From NCBI GenBank assembly GCA_040882565.1, contig JBBEAZ010000042.1, positions 124,001 through 188,000 of the forward strand: a stretch of DNA of 64,000 nt, read 5' to 3'. This document shows positions 15,096 to 24,330 of this stretch, piece after piece. The stretch's first letter is position 1; every line of letters starts with the position of its first letter. The position numbers were made by a program, and so were the translations under genes. The stretch comes from CF-162 sp040882565. GTDB taxonomy: Bacteria; Chloroflexota; Dehalococcoidia; SM23-28-2; RBG-16-64-32. A model generated the notes under the pieces. It worked only from the letters and a program-made list of their open reading frames with translations. It did no database searches and had not been told where the DNA came from.

Positions 15096-16400
15096 GTGGC
15101 AGCCCATACCCTCCGCGACCTCCGCCGCCTCTGCGCAGAGCCCTACGGCTTCTGGCTCGACAGCGCCCTCTCGGGCCCGCTCGGCGAAGCCTCCTTCGCC
15201 GGCGCCGAGCCCTTCTGCGTCCTCCGTTCATGGGGCGCGGACGTCGAGTTGTGGACGCGCGGCGCAACCCACCGCTTCAGCGCCTCGCCCTTCGCCGTCT
15301 TCCGCGACCTCCTCCGCGAAAACCACGGCCGCGAGGGCGCAGCCGCCGGCTACCTCGCCTACGACCTCAAGCGCCACATCGAGCGCCTGCCGGCGACCGC
15401 AACGGACGACCTCGGCCTGCCCGAGTGCCATCTCGCCTTCTACGGACGCAGCGGCCGCTTCGACCCGCGGCCGCTCGCCGTCGCCGCGGACCAGCTGCCG
15501 CGCCACAGCCCCCTCGGCGACGGCCTCGCGCCGCCGCCCTCCAACTTCACCCGCGACGAATACGAGACCGCCGTCCGCCGCGCCCTGGAATATATCCGTG
15601 ACGGCGACATCTACCAGGTCAACCTCTCCCAGCGCTTCAGCGTGCCGCTTGAGAGCGATCCCTTCGACGCCTACCTGCGCCTGCGCGCTCAGAACCCGTC
15701 GCCCTTTGCCGCCTGGCTGCGCCTGCCCGAGGCCGACATCCTCAGCGCCTCCCCCGAGCGCTTCCTCCACTACAGCCCTCGCGATCGCCGTGTCGTCACC
15801 CGCCCGATCAAAGGCACCCGCCCCCGCGGCCGCACGTCCGCCGAGGACGCCGCCCTCGCCCGCGATCTCCTCGCCAGCGAGAAAGACCGCGCTGAGAACG
15901 TCATGATCGTCGACCTCGAACGCAACGACCTCGGCCGCGTCGCCGAGGTCGGCTCGGTCCGTGTCACCGAGCTGGCGTCGCTCGAGACCCTGCCAACAGT
16001 CTTCCACCTCACCTCGCAGGTCGAGGCGCGGCTGCGCGAAGACCGCGACGTCGTCGACCTGCTGCTCGCGACCTTCCCCGGTGGCTCGATCACCGGCGCC
16101 CCGAAGATCCGCGCGATGCAGATCATCGACGAACTGGAGCCAACCGCCCGCGGCGTCTACACCGGCGCGATCGGCCGCTTCGGCTTCGACGGCTCGCTCG
16201 ACCTCAACATCGCCATCCGCACCGTCGTCGCCAAAGACGGCGTCGCCTATTTCCAGGCCGGCGGCGGCATCGTCGCCGACTCCCTCCCGGCCCTCGAATA
16301 CGAGGAGACCCTCCATAAGGCCAGCGCCCTCCGCCGCGCCCTGGCGGACGCTCAACCGCCGAGACATCGCCCCGATGCAGTGGCTGTACCAGGACGGTAG
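15096..16400 (+). CDS. pabB: Aminodeoxychorismate synthase component I
   Basis: Converts chorismate and ammonia to 4-amino-4-deoxychorismate for folate synthesis. The 434-residue chain is a full chorismate-binding module. The diagnostic P-I-K-G-T, with Lys239, is the PabB form (anthranilate synthases have Ala there). Further motifs are D-I-Y-Q-V-N-L-S-Q-R, E-R-N-D-L-G-R and G-G-S-I-T-G-A-P-K. No glutaminase domain is fused; a separate PabA/TrpG must supply ammonia and is not in this window. The 3' end overlaps pabC by 26 bp. Confidence 0.93.
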   Translation: MAAHTLRDLRRLCAEPYGFWLDSALSGPLGEASFAGAEPFCVLRSWGADVELWTRGATHRFSASPFAVFRDLLRENHGREGAAAGYLAYDLKRHIERLPATATDDLGLPECHLAFYGRSGRFDPRPLAVAADQLPRHSPLGDGLAPPPSNFTRDEYETAVRRALEYIRDGDIYQVNLSQRFSVPLESDPFDAYLRLRAQNPSPFAAWLRLPEADILSASPERFLHYSPRDRRVVTRPIKGTRPRGRTSAEDAALARDLLASEKDRAENVMIVDLERNDLGRVAEVGSVRVTELASLETLPTVFHLTSQVEARLREDRDVVDLLLATFPGGSITGAPKIRAMQIIDELEPTARGVYTGAIGRFGFDGSLDLNIAIRTVVAKDGVAYFQAGGGIVADSLPALEYEETLHKASALRRALADAQPPRHRPDAVAVPGR

Positions 16401-17244
16401 CCTCGTCCGCAGCGACGAGGCCGCGGTCTCCGCCCTCGATCGCGCCGTCTTCCACGGCCGCGCCCTCCTCGAGACCTTCGCCGCCCGCAACGGCCACGTC
16501 TTCCGCCTCGCCCAGCACTACCAGCGCCTCTGCGACAGCGCCCCCGTCCTCGGCCTGGCCGTCCCCTTCTCCCTCGCCGAACTCGAAACCGCCGTCGCCG
16601 ACGTTCTCGACCGCAACGGCGTCACCGAAGCCCGCATGCGCCTCACCCTCACCGCGGGCCCGGAAGAGGGCCCCGCTCCGTTCACCCTCGTCCGCCGCAG
16701 CGGATCGCCGGGCGAGCGGCGGGAAAGCGTCACCCTCACAGCGAGACCGCTCACCGACTACCCGCCCGAACTGTACGAGCGCGGCCTGCACGCCACCGTC
16801 GCCACCGTCCGCCGCAACGAGACCTCACCCCTCAGCCGCATCAAGTGCGCCGCCGGCCTCCTCGACGGCCTCCTTGCCCGCGAGACCGCCCGCGCCACCG
16901 GCTTCGACGACGCCATCATGCTCAACACCAGCGGCCTCGTCGCCGAGGCCACCGTCGCCAACGTCTTCATCGTCAAAGACGGCCGTATTCTCACCCCAAC
17001 CATCGGCTCCGGTGCCCTTCCCGGCGTCACCCGCGCCGCCGTCCTCGACCTCGCCCGCGCCGCCGGCCTCGAAGCTGACGAAACCGAACTCACCCTCGAA
17101 GCCCTCCGCACCGCCGACGAAGCCTTCGTCACAAACGCCATCATGGGCGTCATGCCCCTCACCCGCCTGGACAATGAGGCTATTGGGTCGAGCAACCTAG
17201 GTACGGTTGGAGAATTGACAAGGATGATGCGCTGTGTCCGCTAG
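16375..17244 (+). CDS. pabC: Aminodeoxychorismate lyase / class IV aminotransferase
   Basis: PLP enzyme that splits aminodeoxychorismate to 4-aminobenzoate and pyruvate. The 289-residue fold-type IV protein has the early D-R-A-V-F-H-G-R-A-L-L-E-T-F block, the PLP lysine in S-R-I-K-C-A and the cofactor-phosphate segments (V-A-E-A-T-V-A-N-V-F; L-P-G-V-T-R). The ATG at 16375 starts the family's usual Y-Q-D-G motif; the frame open further upstream is antisense-free but overlaps pabB. Position behind pabB decides the assignment over branched-chain or D-amino acid transaminase. Its TAG overlaps the stop of the convergent gene (shared CTAG). Confidence 0.88.
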   Translation: MQWLYQDGSLVRSDEAAVSALDRAVFHGRALLETFAARNGHVFRLAQHYQRLCDSAPVLGLAVPFSLAELETAVADVLDRNGVTEARMRLTLTAGPEEGPAPFTLVRRSGSPGERRESVTLTARPLTDYPPELYERGLHATVATVRRNETSPLSRIKCAAGLLDGLLARETARATGFDDAIMLNTSGLVAEATVANVFIVKDGRILTPTIGSGALPGVTRAAVLDLARAAGLEADETELTLEALRTADEAFVTNAIMGVMPLTRLDNEAIGSSNLGTVGELTRMMRCVR

Positions 17245-18908
17245 CTCCACTCACGCGTGAATCTAGGATAAGGAACCTCGCCGCCCAGGGCCCAGCTCTT
17301 CCTGTCCAGCGCCTTCGCCACGTCTTTGTCTGCGTGGCTCATCATTGTGATGTAACCCGCCTTCGTAGGGGCGCCGCCGGAGAACCTTGGCAGATGCAAG
17401 GCGACGAAGTCCGGAAGCCAAGGGCTACTGTTGGCATCGACCAGTATTTCGCCACGTATTCTCGCATCCAGAGGATCCGACGTGACTACCTCGTCCCTCA
17501 AGGCGACTTCTGTAACCCAAAGCCAATGCGGTAGGCCTTTTCCCAAGTACGTTCTCTGCGCAAACGGATGCATCTCCGTCGCACCCACCACCCGTGCCTT
17601 AAACTCGTTTGAGCTGGCCAGGTAGGTCCTGAGATGGAGGTAGTCTGGCAGAGCGGTATTCATGGCCTGAGCCCAAACTTGTATCACTCGGGCGACCTTC
17701 TCCTCTGCCTCAGCCGCGCTCAAGGATACCCCTGCTGGCGTAGGAACCACGGCACCGAGCAGCCCCGCGATGGTGAATTTAGGGAAGTCCGCGGGATGTC
17801 CTGCTGGGGATTGGCTGTAGTCGTGCTCGATTAGCACCGGGCAGCGCCACTCTGCCGGAGAAAGCTTCGCCGGGTCGACGCCAAGACCTGACAGATACCC
17901 CAACAGCTCAGTCGTGCTGAGAAAGCGTAACAAGCGGTAGGGGCCCCGCTGGTCGTCGTGAACGATGAATTCGGGTACCCACTGCCAACTGCGCCACACC
18001 TTGATCGGAGCCGTCCCGGTCCACTGGTAATCCACGGGGTCTGCAACCGACCGTGCCGGGTCATAAGTGTGGCCGGTGCACGCCACGGTGTGAAAGCCGT
18101 TCAACAGGCGAAGCAAAAGAACAGGCGCCACACCTGACTCCACGTAAGGGTAGATCGTCGACATCGCATCGAACTGATCCTTGAAGCCGATTTTCATCGG
18201 CTCGTACCCCATGTGCCGTAGAGCACGAAGCATCTGGTCTGGTGTGAGACCTTCGGACTGAACCAATCTGGACCCGATGTCGATTTCCGTCGCGAACTCA
18301 GTGATCTCCGCCGTAGTGCGCGGTTGCAGACTGAAACGACGTACCGTGGGGGCGGTCGCCATCCAGATCGCTGCCGATGCACACGCGGAGACGCGAGCGT
18401 CCTGCTCAACGAAGGGTACCGCCGGCACAGTCAAAGAGAAACCTGCGATATTTGCAGTCGCGGCGTGGGCTATTGTGGGAAAGTGAAAGTGAGAAGTTGC
18501 ACTATTTGGGGGGCGCAGGGCAGTCCGCCCGATTCGTCGGATTCGCAACGGACGAACGACCATGTACCCAAGATAGTCGTCCTTGAACGTCCCCAAACGC
18601 GCCAAGTCCGGGCGGGTCAGCTTGCAACTGAAAAAGTGGACACGCGTGGCACGCTTTTGGTGGTCCTGAAATGAGCGCGCGTAAAACCGAGCGTATGAAT
18701 GGGAATGATCGACGTCGACGTATTCTGATTCAACGATGGCGGAGCGAAGACCAGCATGCTTGAACAGCGTGTCGAGTGCCGCGTAAGGTGTTCCCCCGAC
18801 CGACACATGCTCCTCCGCGCAAACCATGTCAATAAGTTGCTGGCGAGGCTTTGGGCGCGACAAGTCAAGGATCGCATAGTCTGAGTAGGGCTTCTCAGGC
18901 TTGTACAT
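17241..18908 (-). CDS. Unknown protein with peptidase C39-like (papain-fold) core
   Basis: I do not recognise the 555-residue protein as a named family. A region from about 165 to 320 looks like a C39-like cysteine peptidase: V-E-Q-D-A-R-V-S-A-C-A-S-A-A with Gln169 and Cys176, G-F-H-T-V-A-C-T-G-H with His272, and E-F-I-V-H-D-D-Q-R-G-P-Y with Asp317/318. An N-terminal ~150 residues and a C-terminal ~230 residues flank it and contain no motif I know. No signal peptide. It lies 18 bp downstream of a small basic-protein gene on the same strand and within the toxin-antitoxin/restriction neighbourhood, so a defence or modification role is conceivable but unproved. Confidence 0.75.
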   Translation of the reverse strand: MYKPEKPYSDYAILDLSRPKPRQQLIDMVCAEEHVSVGGTPYAALDTLFKHAGLRSAIVESEYVDVDHSHSYARFYARSFQDHQKRATRVHFFSCKLTRPDLARLGTFKDDYLGYMVVRPLRIRRIGRTALRPPNSATSHFHFPTIAHAATANIAGFSLTVPAVPFVEQDARVSACASAAIWMATAPTVRRFSLQPRTTAEITEFATEIDIGSRLVQSEGLTPDQMLRALRHMGYEPMKIGFKDQFDAMSTIYPYVESGVAPVLLLRLLNGFHTVACTGHTYDPARSVADPVDYQWTGTAPIKVWRSWQWVPEFIVHDDQRGPYRLLRFLSTTELLGYLSGLGVDPAKLSPAEWRCPVLIEHDYSQSPAGHPADFPKFTIAGLLGAVVPTPAGVSLSAAEAEEKVARVIQVWAQAMNTALPDYLHLRTYLASSNEFKARVVGATEMHPFAQRTYLGKGLPHWLWVTEVALRDEVVTSDPLDARIRGEILVDANSSPWLPDFVALHLPRFSGGAPTKAGYITMMSHADKDVAKALDRKSWALGGEVPYPRFTREWS

Positions 18909-18926
18909 GGAGGAACGCCAGATCCG

Positions 18927-19115
18927 CTAGCGCGCGTGGTCAAACGATTGAGACGACAAGTGCTCGATCGTTTTGTGGCTCGTGTCCTTAGGGCTATTCG
19001 TCTCTCGGCGAACCACTCGAGCATAGTCTGCAACCGCCTTGCGAGCGCGAGACAGGGTTGTACTGGAAGAGGATACCGGCCTCGCTGATTTCTTCGAATC
19101 GTCGGTCTTAGCCAT
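18927..19115 (-). CDS. 62-residue basic protein, partner of the C39-like gene
   Basis: The ATG at 19115 has GGGGAG 7 nt upstream; the longer frame from 19148 lacks one. The product opens with a Lys/Ser-rich segment (A-K-T-D-D-S-K-K-S-A-R-P), then a predicted helix (T-T-L-S-R-A-R-K-A-V-A-D-Y-A-R-V-V-R-R), ending in a polar tail. It is cotranscribed with the following 555-residue gene (18-bp gap). Function unknown; possibly a substrate, adaptor or antitoxin. Confidence 0.55.
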   Translation of the reverse strand: MAKTDDSKKSARPVSSSSTTLSRARKAVADYARVVRRETNSPKDTSHKTIEHLSSQSFDHAR

Positions 19116-19340
19116 TGCAGTACTCCCCTCACTACACATGTGTGGCATTATGCAGCAACCAATTGAGTCAGCCTAGCCCTCTCAGGGTGAAAGATGGGGA
19201 AGAACTCCGCCCGTACGATATGCCATCGCAATGGACTTCGAAGTCGCCCCGTGTCCCGGGTGCCCATATGAAAACGTACCGAGAATCAGTGCCGCGGCCC
19301 CGCCTGGACAATATGAACCGCAGTCGGTGCGCTTGCCGGC

Positions 19341-19766
19341 TCACTTATCCTCCGGCGCAACAAGTGCTAAAAACTCCGCCGCCGAAATAGTCCTGATCCC
19401 CCCGTGCTCCCCCACCGCCAACACGCCCTTGTCCACGCTCACGACGTACCCGGCCTTGCCGGCCACGGCGCACTCGAAGAACTTGTCGTCCGCCGGGTCG
19501 CGGCACACCTCAACGCGCTTCCTCGGCTGCACGACCTCCCCCTCTTCGATCTTCTCCAGCACCCAGTCCAGCCGCGGAAACCTCGCCATTCGCGGGAAAC
19601 GCTCCCGCAACTCCGGCCGGAAGAGTACCTCGATCACCTCCCGGACCATCACCGGCGACACGACAATCGCGTACTTGTCCGCCTCCTCGGAAAGAAACCG
19701 CCCCCACTTCCCCCTCGGGTTGATCAGGGCGCGCACGAAGACGGCTGTATCGAGGACCGCTCTCAT
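19341..19766 (-). CDS. PIN-domain ribonuclease toxin
   Basis: A 141-residue VapC/COG1569-type nuclease. It starts with the first acidic strand (A-V-L-D-T-A-V-F-V), has a conserved Glu in V-R-E-V-I-E-V-L and the later D-P-A-D-D-K-F-F-E-C-A and S-V-D-K-G-V-L motifs that complete the Mg-binding acidic cluster. It would cleave RNA when not held by the AbrB-type partner. Its ATG overlaps the antitoxin stop by 4 nt. The upstream 19116-19340 gap holds nothing I can support. Confidence 0.9.
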   Translation of the reverse strand: MRAVLDTAVFVRALINPRGKWGRFLSEEADKYAIVVSPVMVREVIEVLFRPELRERFPRMARFPRLDWVLEKIEEGEVVQPRKRVEVCRDPADDKFFECAVAGKAGYVVSVDKGVLAVGEHGGIRTISAAEFLALVAPEDK

Positions 19767-20044
19767 TCCCTGGCCGCCCGCACCTGCTTCAGCGCCTCAC
19801 CGATCGCTTCGTTGATCTCCTTCTCGCCCCTGCCTGCCATGCCCTTCCGGATCGGCGCGAACATCTCGTACAGGTCCCTCGCCCACGCCGACCCCTTCGG
19901 CGTCACCTTCACCGCCTCCATCTCCAGCTTCCCCTCGACCAGGTCGATCGACAGCATGTCGCCCGGCTCGATCCCGGCCGCCTCGCGCAGGTCCTTCGGG
20001 ATCGTTATCTGCCCGTTTCGCAACTGTCTGATCACTCGCTTCAC
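19763..20044 (-). CDS. AbrB/MazE-type antitoxin
   Basis: A 93-residue swapped-hairpin DNA-binding protein: L-R-N-G-Q-I-T-I-P-K-D-L-R-E-A-A-G-I-E-P-G-D is the classic AbrB core, followed by a C-terminal helix (A-I-G-E-A-L-K-Q-V) that should wrap the PIN toxin. The GTG at 20044 is preferred to upstream in-frame codons because the -10 box TATTCT lies just 6 nt before it; the longer versions would be untranscribed. Translationally coupled to the toxin. Confidence 0.88.
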   Translation of the reverse strand: MKRVIRQLRNGQITIPKDLREAAGIEPGDMLSIDLVEGKLEMEAVKVTPKGSAWARDLYEMFAPIRKGMAGRGEKEINEAIGEALKQVRAARE

Positions 20045-20050
20045 CCGTCT

Positions 20051-20086
20051 AGAATACCATAATTCCATAATTACATATTTACATAT
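20051..20086 (-). promoter_or_regulatory. -10 box and four-unit 8-bp operator ladder of the AbrB/PIN pair
   Basis: On the plus strand four 8-bp units run head to tail from 20055 to 20086: TACCATAA, TTCCATAA, TTACATAT, TTACATAT. The minus-strand -10 box TATTCT (20056-20051) overlaps the first. This AT-rich ladder upstream of an AbrB-type antitoxin is a likely autoregulation site. Confidence 0.6.
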
Positions 20087-20271
20087 CAGGCACAAAACAT
20101 ACGAAAATGCGAAACAAATACCGCTGGCCTGCGCGGCGAAATTGCCAGGCAACGAGCATCACCCGCGGTGTAGCCAATCCGGTCCCCTTACGTCGGCCTC
20201 AACGGCCTCGTCGCTGCCGAAGCACCTGCCAGCCAGCGCCAGAAGCGCGGCTTGGTATACTGGCTTCAGGT

Positions 20272-20347
<76 letters not shown>

Positions 20348-20426
20348 GATCCCACCGTCGTCATTCCCTCTGTAACCGCGCGCAACGAGGTGCCTTCGAA
20401 TCCGGAAAGTAATCGCTTGAAACGTA

Positions 20427-20456
20427 TTGACTGATTATGTCCGGCTGGTGTATTAA
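20427..20456 (+). promoter_or_regulatory. Promoter of the large dockerin protein, with ~205-nt leader
   Basis: TTGACT (20427-20432), 18-bp spacer, TATTAA (20451-20456). The start site near 20463 leaves a leader of about 205 nt before the ATG at 20668. The leader has G-rich and C-rich segments able to pair, but I could not fit it to a known riboswitch. Confidence 0.5.
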
Positions 20457-20667
20457 GAGAAGCATCGTATCAGGGGGTGCGGGACGGCGCGAGCTACCCT
20501 TCACTAGGTGCAAAGCACAAGACTGCTCGCTATGTTGCCAGGAGTGGCTCGGGATTCCAGGCGGAACAGCCGTCCAAAGCCAATAGTAAGAGGGGGTGCG
20601 GACTCCAAATCAGCTGAATCAGCACATGCGGTTATCGGCGAACTATGACAAGACGAGGAGGAGCCCA

Positions 20668-23600
20668 ATGAGACGCATTTTCCCGGCAGCGGCCCTAATT
20701 GGTTTGCTTGCCATTGCCCTGGCGATCGTGTCGGTACCTGCCCAGCCTGGCGCGGCCGCGCCGGTGCCCGGGCTGGACGTGACCTACACGCTGGACGCCG
20801 ATTTTGACCAGGGGATCCTGGCCAACGTGAACCATGACACTCCCAACAATGACCAGCTACAACTGAATACAACCGCTTCCACCTTCCCGTTCGTGTGGGT
20901 GGCGCTTTCCCAGCGCTGCACGATCGCCAAACTGGACACCAACACAGGAGCGATCCTGGGTGAGTACCGCACCGTCTCCGACGGCGCACCGTGCTACGAA
21001 TCCTCTCGTACGACTGTCGCCCTCGACGGCAGCGTCTGGGTGGGACACCGCGGCCCGGGCGGCGTGACCCACGTAGGGCACGAGGACCTATTCCAATGCG
21101 TGGACCGCGACGGTAGCACGTCGATTGATACGTCAACGGGCTACGGGGACGTCAAGCCGTGGCCGGGCGCAACCTCCATCCTTGCGGACGCTGTGGACGA
21201 GTGCATCATCCACCACGTCGATACCGTTGCGGCGGGCCTCTCCGATTCCCGCCACATGAGCATCGATGACACCAATAACCTGTGGGTTGGCGACTTTAGT
21301 GGCGGCAGCAAGTTCGTCAAAATTGATGGCAACACAGGCACAGTTATTAGCGCTGTCTCTGACTGGGGCTGCGGCGGCTACGGGGGCCTGATCGACGCCA
21401 ACGGTGTCATTTGGTCCGGTTACGGCGGTAGCTCCGGTCTTCTGCGGTGGGATCCTAACGCCCCAACGGTTACGCCCAACGCTGACCTGCCCGGTGCCAA
21501 CCCCCGCTGCTTCGGCATCCCGTCCTACGGCGTGGCGATTGACCCGTCAGGCTGGGTCTGGACCTCAGGTCTATCCGCGAACACGTTGCGCAAAGTCAGC
21601 CCCGACGGACTAACCGTGCTGGGGCCTTTCGCTACCGGCGGCATCGCGCCACAGGGACTGGCCGTGACGAGCAACGGTGATGTCTGGCTGAGCTCCAATC
21701 TCTTCTGCAGCGGCGCCGGTTGCCCCATTGGCCACCACAAGAACAGTGGCCTCCACATTGGTAACGTGCCCAACCCCACTGGTGGGGGCAGCACAGGAGT
21801 CTCCGTCGACGCCAACGGCAAAGTGTGGACGGTGAACCGCAATGCGAACACCGCGACGCGCATCGACCCGACATTGGGACCGCTCGGATCTGATGCAGCG
21901 ACACCAGTCGGGGCGGTGGACCTGACGGTGTCATTCCCGGCAGGACCCGACGGAAGGCCTCTGCCATACCCGTACAACTACAGCGACATGACGGGCACCC
22001 AGTTGCTGACCAGCACCGCCCCGCAAGGTACCTGGACGGTGGTCCAGGACGGTGGTTCTGCCGGGGTTAACTGGGGCACGATTACATGGAACACTGAGCC
22101 GGAGGGCTCCGTGCCGCCAGGGACCAGCATCACCGTCGAGGCGCGCGCCTCCGATACGGAAGTCGGCCTCGGCAGCGAGACCTACATCGCCGTTTCGGAC
22201 AACGTGCCGTTCAGTCTCACCGGACGGTACATCCAGGTCCGCGCGACTCTCAAGCCGGACAGCGCCGGCGTCAGCCCGGTCATGTCCGACCTCAGGATCA
22301 AGTCGCTCGGAGGGCTTACCGAGTTCGAGGACCCGCTGGTCGACGACAGTTGCAATGTCCAGAACATCGTTTACGAGGCGTTGCCTCCGTCAGGCACACC
22401 GAATGGTGTGTACACTGGTCCGCTTGGCCTGTTCATGCCAACCGTGGGCCCGGACTTCGTCATCCTGACCACAGGTGATTTCAATCTGGCCGATGACCCG
22501 AACTCGTCGGGAAGCTCTGGCGCCAACCTGGGCGGACCCAACGTGCGGGGCGACACCGACTATGACGTGACGATCCTGCGCATCGATTGTCTTCCCGGCG
22601 AGACCGCAAATTGTTTGAGCGTAGACTTCGCGTTCTACTCTGAAGAGTACCCGGAGTATGTCGGATCCGCCTTCAACGACGCGTTCATCGCCGAATTGAA
22701 TACATCGAGTTGGACGACTTCGGGTTCCGTGATTACCGCGCCGGACAACTTCGCGTTCGACTCACTCGGCAATCCGGTGAGCATCAATTCCACGGGCGCG
22801 ACGAGCATGAACCCCGCGAACGCGGCGGGAACGACGTATGACGGCGCGACTACGCTTCTGCTTGCGGAGCAGACATTCGCGCCAAATGTCGACTTGAACG
22901 GAGCCCTCCCGGGGAACATTTCCTTGTATCTGTCCATATTCGACCAGGGCGACCGGATCCTCGATTCGGCAGTATTCCTGGACAACGTCACCGTGGGCAC
23001 GGTCAGTGATGAAGAGGACTGCGAGCCCGGGGCGACGCCGCAAAATGAGGCGGACTTCGAGAAGGTATCGATGACGATCGACGGACCGGCCGAGATCGAT
23101 GTCAGCGAGGACGTGGTGATCACGGTGACGTCAGTGGTTGCCAACAATGGACCCGACGGCGCAACCGCGAGCGACACGCTGTCAGTCTCACCTCCGTTCG
23201 ACTGCACGGTTGACCCGGCTGAGTACACCGATCAGGTGACGCTCGAGCCAGAAGCGCAGCAAACGATCACTCACACCTTCACGATCCATTGTTTCGAGCG
23301 GAGCAATCACGTCTTCGTCGTGTGTAACACGATAGAAGCGACCGACGCGCAAGACACGGATCCCGAGAACAACGTGTTGTGCGTGGATTACACTGTTGCG
23401 GCGTTTGAGGAGACGGATGTCAAGGCGACCGCAATCACGGTTGATGCACCGGCCAACGCCGTGGCTGGGGTGCCGTTCGACGTTGAAATCGACGTCACGG
23501 TGCACAACAACGGGCCCATAACGGCGGTGGATGGCGAAGGCGGAATTGGCCTGGCTGTACCGCCCGGTTGTACCGCCGATCCCAATGTCCCGTATCAACT

Positions 23601-24222
23601 GGTGAACCCGATCAGCAACATGATGGCTAGCGTCTCCCAGGTCATCACCAAGAGCTGGCAGGTCACGTGCGACTTCCCCGGCATCTACAACTTCGTTGCC
23701 TGTGGACGGGCGGGCCCGCTGACCCTCCACGTCCGTGATTCGGAAACCACCAACAACTTCATCTGGACGCCGTTCACCGTAGAGGTAGATGCAGACGGGA
23801 CTGATCCGGATGCGGGCCGTTGTTCGATCCTCGGCGACCCGCCGGAGGAATGTGACAACGGCATCGACGATGACGGTGACACGTTCGTGGACGAGGAGCC
23901 GGACACTGATCACGACGGCGCCAGCGACTGCGTTGATCCGGATGACGACGGTGACGGCTACAGCGACGTCAGCGAGCAGTTCCTCGGCACCGATACGATC
24001 GATGCTTGCCCGGACAGCACGCTCGATGCCGCGCTACCGCCGGACCTGAACAACAGCCGCTCAGTTAACATCCAGGATGTGTTGGCGATCAAGCAGTCGG
24101 TCGGATCCGCGCAAGGCCAGACTGCCTACGTGAAGCGACACGACCTGAACGCGAGCGGGAACATCAATATTTCCGATATCCTGGCACTGAAGGGGCCCTT
24201 CGGCTCAAGTTGCACAGGCTAA
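20668..24222 (+). CDS. Secreted multidomain protein: beta-propeller, choice-of-anchor L, CARDB-like repeats, Asp-rich repeats, dockerin-like end
   Basis: A 1184-residue exported protein. The ATG at 20668 follows GAGGAGGAG and opens a signal peptide (M-R-R-I-F-P-A-A-A-L-I-G-L-L, cleavage near A-A-A-P). Residues ~25-430 hold propeller-like repeats (V-W-V-G, N-L-W-V-G, G-W-V-W-T-S, D-V-W-L-S). About 560-790 is a choice-of-anchor L domain (F-A-F-Y-S-E-E-Y-P-E-Y). Two CARDB/DUF11-like Ig domains follow (V-V-A-N-N-G-P-D; V-T-V-H-N-N-G-P). Then a Ca-binding Asp-rich stretch (D-N-G-I-D-D-D-G-D) and a C-terminal pair of dockerin-like loops (N-I-Q-D-V-L-A-I-K; N-I-S-D-I-L-A-L-K). A surface or extracellular role is likely; ligand unknown. 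Confidence 0.88.
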   Translation: MRRIFPAAALIGLLAIALAIVSVPAQPGAAAPVPGLDVTYTLDADFDQGILANVNHDTPNNDQLQLNTTASTFPFVWVALSQRCTIAKLDTNTGAILGEYRTVSDGAPCYESSRTTVALDGSVWVGHRGPGGVTHVGHEDLFQCVDRDGSTSIDTSTGYGDVKPWPGATSILADAVDECIIHHVDTVAAGLSDSRHMSIDDTNNLWVGDFSGGSKFVKIDGNTGTVISAVSDWGCGGYGGLIDANGVIWSGYGGSSGLLRWDPNAPTVTPNADLPGANPRCFGIPSYGVAIDPSGWVWTSGLSANTLRKVSPDGLTVLGPFATGGIAPQGLAVTSNGDVWLSSNLFCSGAGCPIGHHKNSGLHIGNVPNPTGGGSTGVSVDANGKVWTVNRNANTATRIDPTLGPLGSDAATPVGAVDLTVSFPAGPDGRPLPYPYNYSDMTGTQLLTSTAPQGTWTVVQDGGSAGVNWGTITWNTEPEGSVPPGTSITVEARASDTEVGLGSETYIAVSDNVPFSLTGRYIQVRATLKPDSAGVSPVMSDLRIKSLGGLTEFEDPLVDDSCNVQNIVYEALPPSGTPNGVYTGPLGLFMPTVGPDFVILTTGDFNLADDPNSSGSSGANLGGPNVRGDTDYDVTILRIDCLPGETANCLSVDFAFYSEEYPEYVGSAFNDAFIAELNTSSWTTSGSVITAPDNFAFDSLGNPVSINSTGATSMNPANAAGTTYDGATTLLLAEQTFAPNVDLNGALPGNISLYLSIFDQGDRILDSAVFLDNVTVGTVSDEEDCEPGATPQNEADFEKVSMTIDGPAEIDVSEDVVITVTSVVANNGPDGATASDTLSVSPPFDCTVDPAEYTDQVTLEPEAQQTITHTFTIHCFERSNHVFVVCNTIEATDAQDTDPENNVLCVDYTVAAFEETDVKATAITVDAPANAVAGVPFDVEIDVTVHNNGPITAVDGEGGIGLAVPPGCTADPNVPYQLVNPISNMMASVSQVITKSWQVTCDFPGIYNFVACGRAGPLTLHVRDSETTNNFIWTPFTVEVDADGTDPDAGRCSILGDPPEECDNGIDDDGDTFVDEEPDTDHDGASDCVDPDDDGDGYSDVSEQFLGTDTIDACPDSTLDAALPPDLNNSRSVNIQDVLAIKQSVGSAQGQTAYVKRHDLNASGNINISDILALKGPFGSSCTG

Positions 24223-24235
24223 CGCGTGTCTAACC

Positions 24236-24268
24236 AAAGGGGGGCGGCCGAACAGCCGCCCCCCTTTT
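24236..24268 (+). terminator. Rho-independent terminator after the dockerin protein gene
   Basis: A 13-bp G/C-rich perfect stem (24236-24248 with 24255-24267), 6-nt loop, ending in TTTT; it lies 13 bp after the stop codon. Confidence 0.9.
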
Positions 24269-24330
24269 GCGTTGAGCCCGATTGCGAGGCTCGCCATCCA
24301 AGAATGAACGACGACGCTGTCAGCCGGCGA

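Noticed and set aside
15228..16490. Minus-strand open frame of 420 codons opposite pabB
   Set aside because: Composition is Ala/Gly/Glu shadow sequence with no recognisable fold; pabB is certain.
16375..17244. pabC as a D-amino-acid or branched-chain aminotransferase
   Set aside because: Fold type IV enzymes are hard to tell apart, but direct overlap with pabB makes aminodeoxychorismate lyase much more likely.
20463..20667. Cyclic-di-GMP (GEMM) riboswitch before the dockerin protein
   Set aside because: A-A-A-G-C-C-A-like blocks are present but the conserved GEMM core and its spacing cannot be matched by eye.
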